Shown here: positions 24,723-35,022 of the stretch, one piece after another
Layout: each line of letters opens with the position of its first letter
Numbering within the stretch: position 1 is the stretch's first letter
From: Nostoc sp. FACHB-152
GTDB taxonomy: Bacteria; Cyanobacteriota; Cyanobacteriia; Cyanobacteriales; Nostocaceae
Length of the DNA stretch: 64,000 nt
Assembly: GCF_014697475.1 (NCBI RefSeq)
Contig: NZ_JACJRV010000005.1
Location: 170,250-234,249, forward strand
Direction of reading: 5' to 3'
The notes under the pieces: model-generated
The model's input: the letters and a program-made list of their open reading frames with translations, nothing else
What the model was told of the DNA's origin: nothing
The model's database searches: none
Position numbers and translations under genes: made by a program

Positions 24723-25796
24723 ATGGCTAAAAAGTTTCATAGCAATTCACAACTCCCTGCGGATAATTCAAATTCTAACTCTCGCATAGCACAGCCAAGT
24801 TCTGAGTTCTACTCTGTTTTTTCACAAGAAGAAGTTTTAGAAATCATTCATGCGTTAGAAACTAGGTGGGAAATTCCTTTAAAGTATTCTTATAAAGGTC
24901 AAGGTGCAAAAATTTGGCATAATTTTTATCAAAAATTTTTGCTGCCCAAATGGTATCGCAAATCAAATGTTGAAATTGACCTTTTAAGGGATAACTTTGA
25001 ATACATTAATAGTAATCTCCAAAATTTTAGCAAGGTCAATGTTATAGATGTAGGTGCAGGCACTTCTTATCCTGCTAAGGAATTTGTTGCGAGACTTCAT
25101 CAATTAAATAAACTTAATAAATATGTTGCCTTAGATATTAGCGAAGGCTTGCTAGATGTATCCAGAAAAAACTTTACAAGTTGGTTCCCAGAAATCGAGT
25201 ATAACAACCAACAGCTTGACATAGAAAATAGCTCTATTCCTGAGATTTGTCCAGGAAATTACAATCTTAACCCAGAAGATACCGCAAAAATAATATTGCA
25301 TATGGGTGTGACAATGGGCAATCATCACAATAGAGATAAAGTACTCAAAAACTTTAGAATGAGTATGGGTAAAAACGATTTCTTAGTATTTACTAACGAA
25401 ATCGGTTCTAACTCTCAATGGGATGGCATCGCAAGAGGTGGCTGTAAGTATCATGCAGAAGAAATATACCAAGCAATAAAAAATAAAGTTGGGATTAAAT
25501 CTCAAGATTGTCAACTTGTAAGAAAGTATGACTTAGAAACAGACAGTGTAGTTGCTAATATCAAATTTCGGCACGATTACACCATAAATTTCAGTTTTCA
25601 GGGAATAAATAAGCAGATTGAAATCCCCGCAGGTAAAGAAATTACTATTTGGAGACATCATAAATATGAAATGCCTGAACTTCTCCAAGAAATAGAACAC
25701 GCTGGAATGCAACTTGTTCACTACACTACTAATAAGTATTCATCACATATTATGGCAATTTGTAAAGTTGCTAATGATGATAGGACTAGTATTTGA
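24723..25796 (+). CDS. EgtD-like (Methyltransf_33) SAM-dependent methyltransferase
   Basis: This protein of about 357 residues resembles the L-histidine N-alpha-methyltransferase (EgtD) family. Visible are a motif I-like VNVIDVGAGTSYPAKEF, then KYVALDISEGLLDVSRKNF, a HMGVTMGNHHNRDKVL stretch like the family LGSTIGN-F region, and a C-terminal ISHIMAICKV-like beta strand. The real substrate is uncertain because the ergothioneine partner EgtB is not nearby. The ATG at 24723 is preferred because AAGGA lies upstream and the alternative GTG falls in the hcp terminator. The gene may be transcribed on its own after hcp. Confidence 0.75.
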   Translation: MAKKFHSNSQLPADNSNSNSRIAQPSSEFYSVFSQEEVLEIIHALETRWEIPLKYSYKGQGAKIWHNFYQKFLLPKWYRKSNVEIDLLRDNFEYINSNLQNFSKVNVIDVGAGTSYPAKEFVARLHQLNKLNKYVALDISEGLLDVSRKNFTSWFPEIEYNNQQLDIENSSIPEICPGNYNLNPEDTAKIILHMGVTMGNHHNRDKVLKNFRMSMGKNDFLVFTNEIGSNSQWDGIARGGCKYHAEEIYQAIKNKVGIKSQDCQLVRKYDLETDSVVANIKFRHDYTINFSFQGINKQIEIPAGKEITIWRHHKYEMPELLQEIEHAGMQLVHYTTNKYSSHIMAICKVANDDRTSI

Positions 25797-25903
25797 TTTT
25801 TGAAAAAAATTGGTATGGTGATGACAAAACCCTCTCCCCTGCCTCCATACTTCCCGGCGGCCTTAATAATAAGTCTTTAACCGGAAAGGATATCAGGCAT
25901 CCT

Positions 25904-28537
25904 TCATTGCCAGTTTCCAACTAATACATAAGGAGACCAGTAAACTGGATGATTATATAGTGGATCTTTTAAAAGAGCTAACTGTGCATTCCGCAAAGCT
26001 TCTGCTTTCATTTTTTTTGGTTGTTGCAATTCTTTGTAAAATTGATCCATAAGAGTGGATGTGGCTTCATCATTAACAGACCATAAAGTTGCTAATGTAC
26101 TACTAGCTCCTGCTCTAATGGCTAGTCCTGCTAATCCTAATGCAGCCCGCTTATCTCCTGTAGCGGTTTCACAAGCACTGAGAACTAAAAGGTCTATTGT
26201 CTGTTGCTTTCTCTGTTGGGGAATTTGTAAAAGATTATCTAAATCATTAATTCTGAGTCGGTCATTCCAAGTCAAAATAAAGGTTTCAATTGCTTTTGAG
26301 CTAAATTGACCGTGAGTAGCAATATGTATTATGGGGAAAAAATTAGATTTAATTTGTTTTTGTAAATTCTCTTGTGTAAATTCTTGATCTAAAAGTACTA
26401 CGCTCTTGACTTCAGCATTAATTTTCTTTAATTCTAGTTCTACATACTCAAGGGGTGAAAAACCTTGTCTTGCTTGAGTTAAACCAGCACCAAGCACTCT
26501 AATATTTTTAGTTGCTAACTGCTGATGAGGTTGCATTTGTAGACCAGGAAATAGGGCAATATTGTACTTTTGGAGTAAAAATTGATTACCGTCATGTAAA
26601 GCCGCCATTGGAATATTTCGCAAAACTCCGTCCAGCACAAACACTAATGTTTTTACACCACTTTTAGTAAGCTCATCTTCTGATGGACGAAGCAAGTGGC
26701 TATATATTTGTTGAGACAAAGGCATAAAGGAATTTTTAGTGCGAATGACTAAATTTTGACGCAAGTCTTCGACAAGGTTTTCTAACTGGTTTTGTGTAAT
26801 ATGACTAGTGTAATGCTGTAATGGTTGGTGGGGCAGGCTATAGATAATTTCTAAGCGATCTGCCAAAATAATAGGATAAAAAATTGCTGCTTGAGTATCA
26901 ATACGATCAATTTCTGCTGGTTTATGATCGACACAAGCTTCTCGAAAAAAATCTTCTAACTCAGCTAATTGCAAAGACTCTATGAGTTGACGTGCTTGCT
27001 GGAGAGATTTTTGGTTTGGCTGTGTACCTGGTTTTAAAAGCAAGCTAACTAGTTCTCGATAGACAGGTTCCACACTTTCTTGAAAAGAAAATTGAATATC
27101 TGGAGCAACTGCTATGAGATCGCTTCGCAAGGATTGAAGATGATTAACAGCTTGAGTATAAGCAGCGAACGCACCTTGAATATCTCCTTGCTTTGTTAAA
27201 ATTCTACCTAATTGCCATTGCCAACGATAAGCTATTTCGGGTGCATTGATAGTTTCAGCTAAGGTCAAAGCTTGCAGCGTCATCTCTTGAGCTAAAGACC
27301 ATTGCTGTGTTTTTTCATACAATGTGCCGAGTTTTCCCAGCGCGTAACTTTGGGCTTGTTTATCTCCTAATTTTTGAGCTTGCATAACAGTATTACCAAC
27401 GAACTGAGCAATAGTTTTTAAGGTAGGAGAATCTGAAATATTTGCTTGGTAGAGACGTATTAAACTTTGAGCAAAATTTAATTGAGCATATATACTTGCA
27501 CGGGTTACAGGTAAATCAGTTATTTCCCCTGGAATTTTCTGCCATAAAGACTGGGCTAAACTCCATTGTTGTGTATCTATAGCGACACTAAGTTGATTGA
27601 GTTGGGGGCGAATTTTTAAAAGCTTTGTGGAGGAAATCGCTGTAGCTTGTTGGTATAAATTTAAGGCTAATTGAGGATTTTGATTAGCACGAGCAACATT
27701 ACCCAACTCAATTAAAGCCGCGCTAATCTCTGGCTGAGATTGGAAATTTTGCGCGATCGCTAAACTTTGTTGCAAAACCTTTTCAGCTAACTGGAAACGC
27801 CCAACTAAGCTTAAACTAGTACCCAAGCTACGTAATCCAGCAGCTTTAATTAAAGAATCAGGTTGTTTTTCTAAGATTTGTCTAATCTGGGTTAAGCTCT
27901 CTAACGCTTTGCGATACAATCCTAAAGCTCTCAAAGCCTGGGATTGGTTGAGTAGAGTGCGAATAGCTCCAGTCTCATCTTTGGCTTGAAGATAGGTTTG
28001 GTGTGCTTGTTGCCAGGTTATTAGTGCGGTTTGACTATCTCCTAGGGCTAATTGTAAACTTCCTTGAGTATTCAAAGTTTGAGCTAAAACTTGTAATTGT
28101 TCTAGGGAGTTATCACCCTGCTTTACTTGTAATAATTGCAAACTTTCGTTAATCGCTTGGGCCGCTTGTGACCATTGTCCCAGTTGTTGATAAGCTAACG
28201 AAAGATTATTTAAAACTCTGGCAGAGTTAAGCTTATCTGACTGAGACTTATAAATATTAAGAATTGGTTGCCAAACTTGGATTGCTTGCAAAAATTGCTC
28301 TGCTTGGTAGTATTGTCTTCCTTGCTCTTCTTGTTTGGCTGTATCAGCAATAGTCTGAACAATAGATAATGGTGGAGCAGCTTGGCTATAATTTGAAACT
28401 ATGCCTGTCTCTGCCAACAAAAGTATTGAACTAGCTCCTAATAAAATCCCAAAAATAAATTTAAGAAAGTTTCGATTATTTTGCCATTTTTTTTTCAAAA
28501 AATCACAGCAATATCTAAAATATTTTTTAGGGTACAT
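25904..28537 (-). CDS. Exported TPR-CHAT (caspase-like) protease
   Basis: This 877-residue protein has an N-terminal signal or anchor (FLKFIFGILLGASSILLLAE), a long tetratricopeptide array (about residues 65-500, for example ARVLNNLSLAYQQLGQWSQA and NTQGSLQLALGDSQTALITW) and a C-terminal CHAT domain. The CHAT dyad is visible: His742 in IIHIATHGQFSS and Cys789 in LLVLSACETATG. It ends in WSPYVLVGNW, the usual CHAT terminus. CHAT proteins are caspase-like cysteine proteases; the target here is unknown. Its start overlaps the end of the exoprotein gene by 11 bases, so both come from one transcript and the exoprotein is a plausible partner or substrate. Confidence 0.9.
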   Translation of the reverse strand: MYPKKYFRYCCDFLKKKWQNNRNFLKFIFGILLGASSILLLAETGIVSNYSQAAPPLSIVQTIADTAKQEEQGRQYYQAEQFLQAIQVWQPILNIYKSQSDKLNSARVLNNLSLAYQQLGQWSQAAQAINESLQLLQVKQGDNSLEQLQVLAQTLNTQGSLQLALGDSQTALITWQQAHQTYLQAKDETGAIRTLLNQSQALRALGLYRKALESLTQIRQILEKQPDSLIKAAGLRSLGTSLSLVGRFQLAEKVLQQSLAIAQNFQSQPEISAALIELGNVARANQNPQLALNLYQQATAISSTKLLKIRPQLNQLSVAIDTQQWSLAQSLWQKIPGEITDLPVTRASIYAQLNFAQSLIRLYQANISDSPTLKTIAQFVGNTVMQAQKLGDKQAQSYALGKLGTLYEKTQQWSLAQEMTLQALTLAETINAPEIAYRWQWQLGRILTKQGDIQGAFAAYTQAVNHLQSLRSDLIAVAPDIQFSFQESVEPVYRELVSLLLKPGTQPNQKSLQQARQLIESLQLAELEDFFREACVDHKPAEIDRIDTQAAIFYPIILADRLEIIYSLPHQPLQHYTSHITQNQLENLVEDLRQNLVIRTKNSFMPLSQQIYSHLLRPSEDELTKSGVKTLVFVLDGVLRNIPMAALHDGNQFLLQKYNIALFPGLQMQPHQQLATKNIRVLGAGLTQARQGFSPLEYVELELKKINAEVKSVVLLDQEFTQENLQKQIKSNFFPIIHIATHGQFSSKAIETFILTWNDRLRINDLDNLLQIPQQRKQQTIDLLVLSACETATGDKRAALGLAGLAIRAGASSTLATLWSVNDEATSTLMDQFYKELQQPKKMKAEALRNAQLALLKDPLYNHPVYWSPYVLVGNWQ

Positions 28538-31370
28538 AACAATCTGAAGATAGCCAGAAATTAGGGTTAGTATTTGTAGGAGTCTGTGTCGTCAAGAATA
28601 TTCCACCTTGGGGATTAGCTAATATTTTTTGGGCTTCTACAAAGGTGCTAGAGGCTGAATTAGTTATAGTTGGAGAAACATTACTGCCAATCTTTGTTTT
28701 CCTTGGTAGGGGAATAGTTCTTAAATCTTCTAAAATAAAATCACCACCAAGAATGCTTTCAGGAGATGCTGGTAAACCTCCGCGACCGACAACTATAAAT
28801 CTATTAGCAGCTTGATTTCTATTAGCTTTGCAACCTTGAGCTATTGCATTTGATACATCTATGACTGTTGTAGGAAGATTAGTGAATCCTTGAATTGGCT
28901 GATCATCAACATTGTAAAATTGCACAATCCCATTGGTACCGTAAGTAGAACTAACAGTAATATCACTTAACGGTGTCAATTGGTTACGAAATTCAATACC
29001 AAATATGCCTTGAGCAGTAATTCGGATCTTGCCTCCTCGTCCCTTAAAAGCGTTAGCAGTAATGTCACTATTTTCTGAAGTTCCTGCCAATAAAAATTTT
29101 GTATTAATATTGATATTGCCTCCATTTCCTTGCCCACTAGTAGCTCCAGCACTAGCAGAAATTAAGCTATTACGACGCATATTTAAAATATCAGCTACCT
29201 TTAATGAGATGTCACCCCCATCATCAGACGCAGTTTCAGCTGATATTTCTGCGTTTTGATCTAGCAATAAAGAACGGCTTTGTAATTGAATATTACCTGC
29301 TTTACCATTGCCAGTTGCTTGCACAAATAATCCGCTATGTGTTGTTCCATCCGCAGAAGTGCCAATTAACTCTACCTGATTATCACTATCAATACTGATA
29401 TTGCCACCTTGGCCAGCACCAGAGCTAGACGCGGATACTCTAGCACCATCTAGAATGAATAAATTACTAGTTTTAATAGTTAAATTACCTGCCAGAGCAT
29501 CACCCTTGGTTGAGGTAAATAAACCACCAGGAGACTGATCAATAGCAGTCCCTTTAAGTTGAATTGTATTGGCTGTTACATTCAACTTACCACCAGGTGC
29601 TAAACCAATAGTTGCTGCTTGGATTTGCCCACCGTCTTGTACAACTAAATCTTGTGTTTTAATATCAACGTTACCTCCTGCGCCAACACCACTTGTAGAT
29701 GCAGATATGAATGCTGTTGCACCCTGAAGCATCAGGTTATTAGTCTTGATAAAGACATTACCTCCGTTACCTGTGGCATTATTCTCGTTGACTTGAGCAA
29801 ACAAACCACTGCCAGACAGGCTAGATTCTTGACCTATTATATGAACCCAGTTACCAGCTTCCACAAAAATACTGCCAGCATTACCAGAACCAAGTGTACT
29901 TGTTGATATCTGCGCTCCATCTTGAATATTTAATTTTTCGCCATAAAAAGAAATGTTGCCACCTTGACCAGTTGCATCCTTTTCAACTTGGCTAAATATA
30001 CCACTATTTTGATTAACAGACATACCCTTCAAGTCTGCTGTTGTAGCGTTAATAATTACATTACCTGCTGTTCCATTAGCAGATGTAGAAGCTAATATTC
30101 TAGCTCCATCTCTAATAGTCAAATTAGCTGTTGCAATATCGACTACGCCTGCTTTTCCAGAGCCACTAGTTTCTACACTTAGACGGCTGGTGTAAACATC
30201 ACCAGAAAATTCTCCCTCTCCTGCTAAATCGATAGAGTCTCTAGCTTTGATTGTTATATTTCCTCCTGCACCTCCAGCACTAGCATTAGCTACTACTTGT
30301 GCGCCATTACTAACTGTTAAGGTATTAGTATTAATTGTGATATCACCGCCCTGACCTAAACCTTTGCTTTCAGTACCTACAAGGCTCAAATCAGTAACTT
30401 GTAAATCGTCAGCTGTAATAAATAAGTCTCCACCCTTGCTTGCATCCCTTGTCTCTGCTGCTACTGTGCTATCTTGAATTTTGACTTTTTGACCTTGAAT
30501 CTGAATTTTACCTTCAGTGGAACCAGTCACATCTATTGAAGATCCGTTGAGTTGCACATCTCGAAAATTATTAACACCTGCATAACTAAAAGCAAATCCT
30601 TGGGAGGTGGGGGTGAGGCTGACAAAAGTGTTTTCTCCTACACTACCCAATACAATCTGACCACCAGGGACTGTTATATTACCAGAATCTCCAACCACTC
30701 CACCACCCAGCAGTGCCAAAGTTGTATTCGATGAACCTTGGAGTCCCACGGGTTTGTTCTGGGCATTTAAAGGGTTTTCACCGCCAGTGTATTGTGATCG
30801 ATTGATGATAGATGTAGGAATATTGTTAAATTGCAGGCCAATAGGCACACTAATAGTAAGTAAAGGCGTTTTGGGATTAGTGGTGCTGAATTCATCTCCG
30901 TTGGAAAGTTTTAAGCTATTAGCTGTAGTTGCAATAAAAGAACCACCTACATTTAATGAGGCATTTGGCCCAAAGACTATTCCATTAGGATTAATGAGAA
31001 ATAAATTTGCATTTCCATTAGTTTTAATTAAGCCATCAATGCTGGAAGCCAAACCACCAGTTACACGACTAATAATGTTTTGAATACTTGTGAGGTTATT
31101 AAAATTGGCAGAGCCTCCTGTAGGAACAGAAAACTGTTGAAAGCTATGAAAAAGGTTATTCCCAACTTGTGTACCTCCCTGGATTTGAAAATCTAAGCCC
31201 GGTTGTGTGCCAGGTAAAACTTGAGTTGGGGTAGCAAGGGTGTTATCTGGAGAAATTTGAGCGATCGCTGGATAATTGCTGATCAAGCAGCAAAGAAAAA
31301 TCCCACTGATTGTGCGAACTTGGGAAACATATCGTTTTCTTTTTTTGATTTCTGAGTTGGAATCAACCAC
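28527..31370 (-). CDS. Two-partner-secretion exoprotein, filamentous-haemagglutinin type
   Basis: This exoprotein of about 947 residues has a signal peptide (TISGIFLCCLISNYPAIAQ) and the TPS secretion domain with the hallmark NLFLINPNGIVFGPNASLNV. A long repetitive beta-helix follows, with Gly/Asn-rich units such as GGNITIKA, GSGNAGSIFVEAG and GAGGNVDIKT. The C-terminal part contains FIVVGRGGLPASPESILGG, common in cyanobacterial members. The GTG at 31370 is chosen because AGGAGG lies five bases upstream. Export would need a TpsB/FhaC pore, and none is in the window. The downstream overlapping gene encodes the CHAT protein. Confidence 0.92.
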   Translation of the reverse strand: MVDSNSEIKKRKRYVSQVRTISGIFLCCLISNYPAIAQISPDNTLATPTQVLPGTQPGLDFQIQGGTQVGNNLFHSFQQFSVPTGGSANFNNLTSIQNIISRVTGGLASSIDGLIKTNGNANLFLINPNGIVFGPNASLNVGGSFIATTANSLKLSNGDEFSTTNPKTPLLTISVPIGLQFNNIPTSIINRSQYTGGENPLNAQNKPVGLQGSSNTTLALLGGGVVGDSGNITVPGGQIVLGSVGENTFVSLTPTSQGFAFSYAGVNNFRDVQLNGSSIDVTGSTEGKIQIQGQKVKIQDSTVAAETRDASKGGDLFITADDLQVTDLSLVGTESKGLGQGGDITINTNTLTVSNGAQVVANASAGGAGGNITIKARDSIDLAGEGEFSGDVYTSRLSVETSGSGKAGVVDIATANLTIRDGARILASTSANGTAGNVIINATTADLKGMSVNQNSGIFSQVEKDATGQGGNISFYGEKLNIQDGAQISTSTLGSGNAGSIFVEAGNWVHIIGQESSLSGSGLFAQVNENNATGNGGNVFIKTNNLMLQGATAFISASTSGVGAGGNVDIKTQDLVVQDGGQIQAATIGLAPGGKLNVTANTIQLKGTAIDQSPGGLFTSTKGDALAGNLTIKTSNLFILDGARVSASSSGAGQGGNISIDSDNQVELIGTSADGTTHSGLFVQATGNGKAGNIQLQSRSLLLDQNAEISAETASDDGGDISLKVADILNMRRNSLISASAGATSGQGNGGNININTKFLLAGTSENSDITANAFKGRGGKIRITAQGIFGIEFRNQLTPLSDITVSSTYGTNGIVQFYNVDDQPIQGFTNLPTTVIDVSNAIAQGCKANRNQAANRFIVVGRGGLPASPESILGGDFILEDLRTIPLPRKTKIGSNVSPTITNSASSTFVEAQKILANPQGGIFLTTQTPTNTNPNFWLSSDCYVP

Positions 31371-31380
31371 CAAAACCTCC

Positions 31381-32296
31381 TATAAATAAGGACATTACGA
31401 TCCCAATTTTCAAATAAGCACTCTCATCTGGAGTTATCGTCTCAGAACAAGTTAAAGGGTAAAGGAAACAAGACTCATACATACTCATTCCTTTCCTGAT
31501 AACCCTTCCCTCTTAACTGAAAGTTATTGCATTATAATCTGTCTAGCAAGGCTTTATGAGAATTACTTCTGTATTCATACGTAGATTTGCAATTATATCA
31601 AAACATTTTATCGAAGCTTTTGTAAAGCAGTATATAGATTAGTACAAATTAAAAGTTAAGCAAAGAAGTATAGCAGTCCTAAATCATTTGTGAAATTTAT
31701 ATATATTTCTTTCTTCTTTCTTACCTTTGCATCCTTGGCGGTAGCCTGCGGCAAGCCGCTTACGCGTCTACGTTCCCTTATCTATATTTTTCACTACTTA
31801 TTTGAGTTGGCTATATATAACCAATACTTTTATGTTAAAGGGCAAAGAGACAGCCTTTTAATTCACTTATATCTTTAAACTTTTCCCTAATACACTCTAT
31901 CTTCAATAGTACTTAAGTAAAAATTATTAAGTACGCAACAAGTCGTTATTTCTTTTTATTACTTGTATCTACTGACGATCATCAATTAATATTAAATTAA
32001 ATTTTATTTGCTTAGTATTTGTTTATACATTTTATTACATTGTTACACTAGGCATTAAAAGGTATTTAATTCGATCGCATAAAAATAATTAAGTATTAAC
32101 CCTTACTATTACTTAAAGTATATTTACTATTATCAATTTAAATTTATCAGCAACTAATAAACCTAAATCGGTAAATTTTTCTGAGAAAATACGCTTTGTT
32201 TTTTCTTATTTTGTTTAGACAATTAAGATTACGAGTGTTTACTCAAACCTCAGTAATAAAACCTAATAAAGTTTTATTTTATATGTTTTCCCTATA
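31381..32296. other. AT-rich spacer with dispersed repeats
   Basis: This 916-base spacer contains no convincing gene. At 31448-31520 there is an imperfect inverted G/A- and T/C-rich repeat. At 31669-31686 there is one end of the TATAGCA(A/G)TCCTAAATC element seen twice near 39-40 kb. At 31733-31772 there is the 40-base small dispersed repeat shared with 7866-7905. From 31900 on the sequence is very AT-rich and probably holds the promoter of the metalloprotease gene. Confidence 0.6.
31733..31772. repeat. 40-bp small dispersed repeat, copy 2 (inverted)
   Basis: CCTTGGCGGTAGCCTGCGGC and the next 20 bases match the reverse complement of 7866-7905 with four mismatches in 40. Confidence 0.8.
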
Positions 32297-32323
32297 ATGA
32301 TTTGTGCAAAATTATTCAAAATA

Positions 32324-33901
32324 ATGCCAGAAATAATTATTTGTAAGAAAAATGCTCTCAAATTAGTTACGACATTTAACTTAGCATTCGCAGTGTTAGC
32401 TAGTGCTAATGCTCCTGCCCAGGCATTACAATTTAACTTTACCTATGCTCCAGATACTCGCCAGGAAGTAATCGACGGCTTTAAACAAGCAGGCAATTTT
32501 TGGTCGTCCCAACTCAAAGATACCTATGTAAACCCTACCTGTCGTTGCAATACTCAGACTACCGTCAATATATCCATTAATTATGGCCAGCTATCTAATG
32601 CCAATGCTTTAAGCGGAACTCGCCCAAGAATGGTGCGCTTAAGTTACCAAGATTATCTAACTCAAGCTTTTCAAGATATTACTTCAGCAAGTGATTTGCT
32701 GGCCTTTCAAAACCTACAAATTGGTAGCAACAACAAATCTATTATTGGAAGTATTTTACAAGGAAAAACTCTCTCTCAAGTAAATCTCAATGATATTAAG
32801 AAGCTGAACAGAAACTCTGTTCAGTTGGCTAGTTCGCAATTTAGTATGCTGGTCAACACTTCCAGTCGCCTCACTTTTGATAATGCTCAAAACCTCAAAT
32901 ATATAGGTAGCAACGCAGTAGTTGATAATAATGGCAATGATAACAATCAGAAAATTTGGCTGACTAGTGCTAATGCTAAAGCCTTCAATCTAATTCCAGG
33001 TAATAATAAGGGTTTTGATGCCCAGATTATGATCAGCAATTCTATGCTGACTAATACAGGCGATTTCATCAAAGACTCGATTTGGGATTTTTCTAGGGTC
33101 TACAATCCTGAGCTAAAAAAAGTTGATGCAAATAAGTATGACTTTGTAAGTGCTGCTGCACATGAAATTGGTCATGCGTTGGGGTTTGTAAGTGGAGTTG
33201 ATGCTTTTGATATCCTAACCTCTGTAGCAGCCAATAGTGGTAGCAATCCAATCACAGATAAGGACTTGACTTATGTCAGCCCACTAGATCTGTTTCGCTA
33301 TTCTGACGACAGTAAGCAAAATAAAGTGTTTGATTGGTCAAAGGGCGGAAACAAATACTTTTCTATTGATGGTGGAGCAACTGACCTTGCTAATTTTGAT
33401 GGTAATAATTATCAAGGTAGTCATTGGCAAGCAGCAAATAATGTAAGTTCGATGTTGGGAGTCATGAACCCCACATTGAAAAAAGGTAATGTATTAAGTA
33501 TTTCCAATCTTGATTTACAATTGCTGGATGTTATCGGTTGGGATCTAAATTCAAAATTTGTAGATCAAACAGGCTTGAAGCTTCATAAAAACATAAAGGT
33601 CGATATTACCTCTTCTTTGTTTGACAACGCTATTACTCGGAGTACTAGCACTAGCAAAGCTACGGGAATTCGCTACTGGCAAAACATGGATGACAAGTAT
33701 ATGGAAGCCAGTCAATACACCGAAACTCAACACATTGAAGACCCAAGTGTAGAAAATGCCAGTTTAGATCAACTTTTTGATGTAGATCATGATCATGATC
33801 ATGAACAACAAACCTCTGTTCCAGAACCAAATGCGATCGCGGCTCTGAGCCTTATTGGTTTATGGGGAATTGGTAGGCTATTTAAGCGTCATCGAAAATA
33901 A
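32324..33901 (+). CDS. PEP-CTERM-anchored zinc metalloprotease (NF038122-like)
   Basis: This secreted protein of about 525 residues has a signal peptide (LVTTFNLAFAVLASANAPAQ, ending AQA), a zinc-binding motif HEIGHALGF followed by VSGVDAFD, and a His/Asp-rich linker (DVDHDHDHEQQ). It ends in a PEP-CTERM sorting signal (VPEPNAIAALSLIGLWGIGR, then basic FKRHRK). It looks like the NF038122 metalloprotease family. The residue three after the motif glycine is Ser, not the third His of a metzincin. PEP-CTERM proteins need an exosortase, not seen here. The start is ATG 32324 or 32297; neither has a strong ribosome site. Confidence 0.85.
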   Translation: MPEIIICKKNALKLVTTFNLAFAVLASANAPAQALQFNFTYAPDTRQEVIDGFKQAGNFWSSQLKDTYVNPTCRCNTQTTVNISINYGQLSNANALSGTRPRMVRLSYQDYLTQAFQDITSASDLLAFQNLQIGSNNKSIIGSILQGKTLSQVNLNDIKKLNRNSVQLASSQFSMLVNTSSRLTFDNAQNLKYIGSNAVVDNNGNDNNQKIWLTSANAKAFNLIPGNNKGFDAQIMISNSMLTNTGDFIKDSIWDFSRVYNPELKKVDANKYDFVSAAAHEIGHALGFVSGVDAFDILTSVAANSGSNPITDKDLTYVSPLDLFRYSDDSKQNKVFDWSKGGNKYFSIDGGATDLANFDGNNYQGSHWQAANNVSSMLGVMNPTLKKGNVLSISNLDLQLLDVIGWDLNSKFVDQTGLKLHKNIKVDITSSLFDNAITRSTSTSKATGIRYWQNMDDKYMEASQYTETQHIEDPSVENASLDQLFDVDHDHDHEQQTSVPEPNAIAALSLIGLWGIGRLFKRHRK

Positions 33902-34175
33902 ACCCAGATCAGCAAAAATACTAAATTAATCTATAATTTAAGTCTTTAAAAGGAGACTAATCTAAGCTTTGAGTATGGTTGTTAATCAAATCTTGCTTAA
34001 GCGTTTACTTTGTTATCTTTACTGATTAATTTGCAAACTTAATAGTGTTATGAAACCACTAATTACAAAATATATATTTTATTTAAGATATATTTTAAAT
34101 ATTGCTGGTGTTTTTTTATAAAAATTTGCTTTTAATTTGCTATTCTCAATAAAATGAGATATTAATTAAGCAAGT

Positions 34176-34952
34176 ATGAGTAAGCATCAGTATTTTTTAC
34201 TTTATTTGCTAAAAAAAACAATGAATATCAAGATTTTTTCTCCTATATTTTTATCATCCTTACTAGCTTTTTCCTGTGCTTTACCACATCAGGTGTTAGC
34301 AGAATCTACACCAAAGGGTAGAGAAGGTTTACCAGGACGAAGGATAGGAGGGGGAACGCGTGGAGGATGTTCATTGAATAGTGGGCAATTAACTGCTTTA
34401 ATCCCCGAAAATAACTTAGGGCTAACACAAACAGCCCGTCCAAAGCTATTCTTTTATTTGCCCTCAACTTCTACATCAAAGTTAATTGAATTTGTTTTAC
34501 AAGATGAAAACGGTAATGTGATTTATGAAAAAAATTTTACGACTACTGGTAATAAGGGAATTATAAATATTAACTTGTCTGATTTGGCATCTACACCTGC
34601 GCTAAGTGTCGGTAAAAATTATCATTGGTTCGTTTCTATTATTTGTAATCCCCAAAGACGAGAACATGATATTGCAGTAGATGGTTGGATTAAACGAGTC
34701 ACATTAGACGCAAGAACTGCTCAAATATTAAAGCGTGCTAAACCTATAGACCAAGTAAATTTTTATGTAAATCAAGGTCTTTGGCAGGATGCGATCGCCA
34801 CTCTAGCACAACTTAGAGATAAACAACCAAATAATTCTCAGTTGTGGGCAACTTGGTCACAGCTATTGAGTTCGGTTAAACTGGATGCGATCGCTAAAGA
34901 ACCTCTTTTAAATATCGAAAGCCAGCCCAAACAATTATCAAAGTTGAAATAA
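34176..34952 (+). CDS. DUF928 exported protein
   Basis: This protein of about 258 residues has a signal peptide (IFSPIFLSSLLAFSCALPHQ to VLAES) and the DUF928 signature GRRIGGGTRGGC just after it, then a beta-rich domain (PKLFFYLPSTSTSKLIEFVL, YHWFVSIICNPQRREHDIAV, VDGWIKRV) and a C-terminal helical tail. The function of DUF928 is unknown. Cyanobacterial members often lie near CHAT, CHASE2 or haemagglutinin-type genes, as here. The next gene begins 70 bases downstream on the same strand, so the two probably form an operon. The start is ATG 34176 or ATG 34221; the second gives a more typical signal peptide. Confidence 0.85.
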   Translation: MSKHQYFLLYLLKKTMNIKIFSPIFLSSLLAFSCALPHQVLAESTPKGREGLPGRRIGGGTRGGCSLNSGQLTALIPENNLGLTQTARPKLFFYLPSTSTSKLIEFVLQDENGNVIYEKNFTTTGNKGIININLSDLASTPALSVGKNYHWFVSIICNPQRREHDIAVDGWIKRVTLDARTAQILKRAKPIDQVNFYVNQGLWQDAIATLAQLRDKQPNNSQLWATWSQLLSSVKLDAIAKEPLLNIESQPKQLSKLK

Positions 34953-35022
34953 ACTAATCAAGGTAGTTATTATAAAAGAAAATTAGCCAGTTTTTTAAGC
35001 TGTTACACTGCTAAATTAGAGC

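Noticed and set aside
31690..31878. Plus-strand frame of 62 codons with a hydrophobic start
   Set aside because: Its middle is the 40-bp dispersed repeat (31733-31772), and both ends are AT-rich spacer; the signal-peptide look is accidental.
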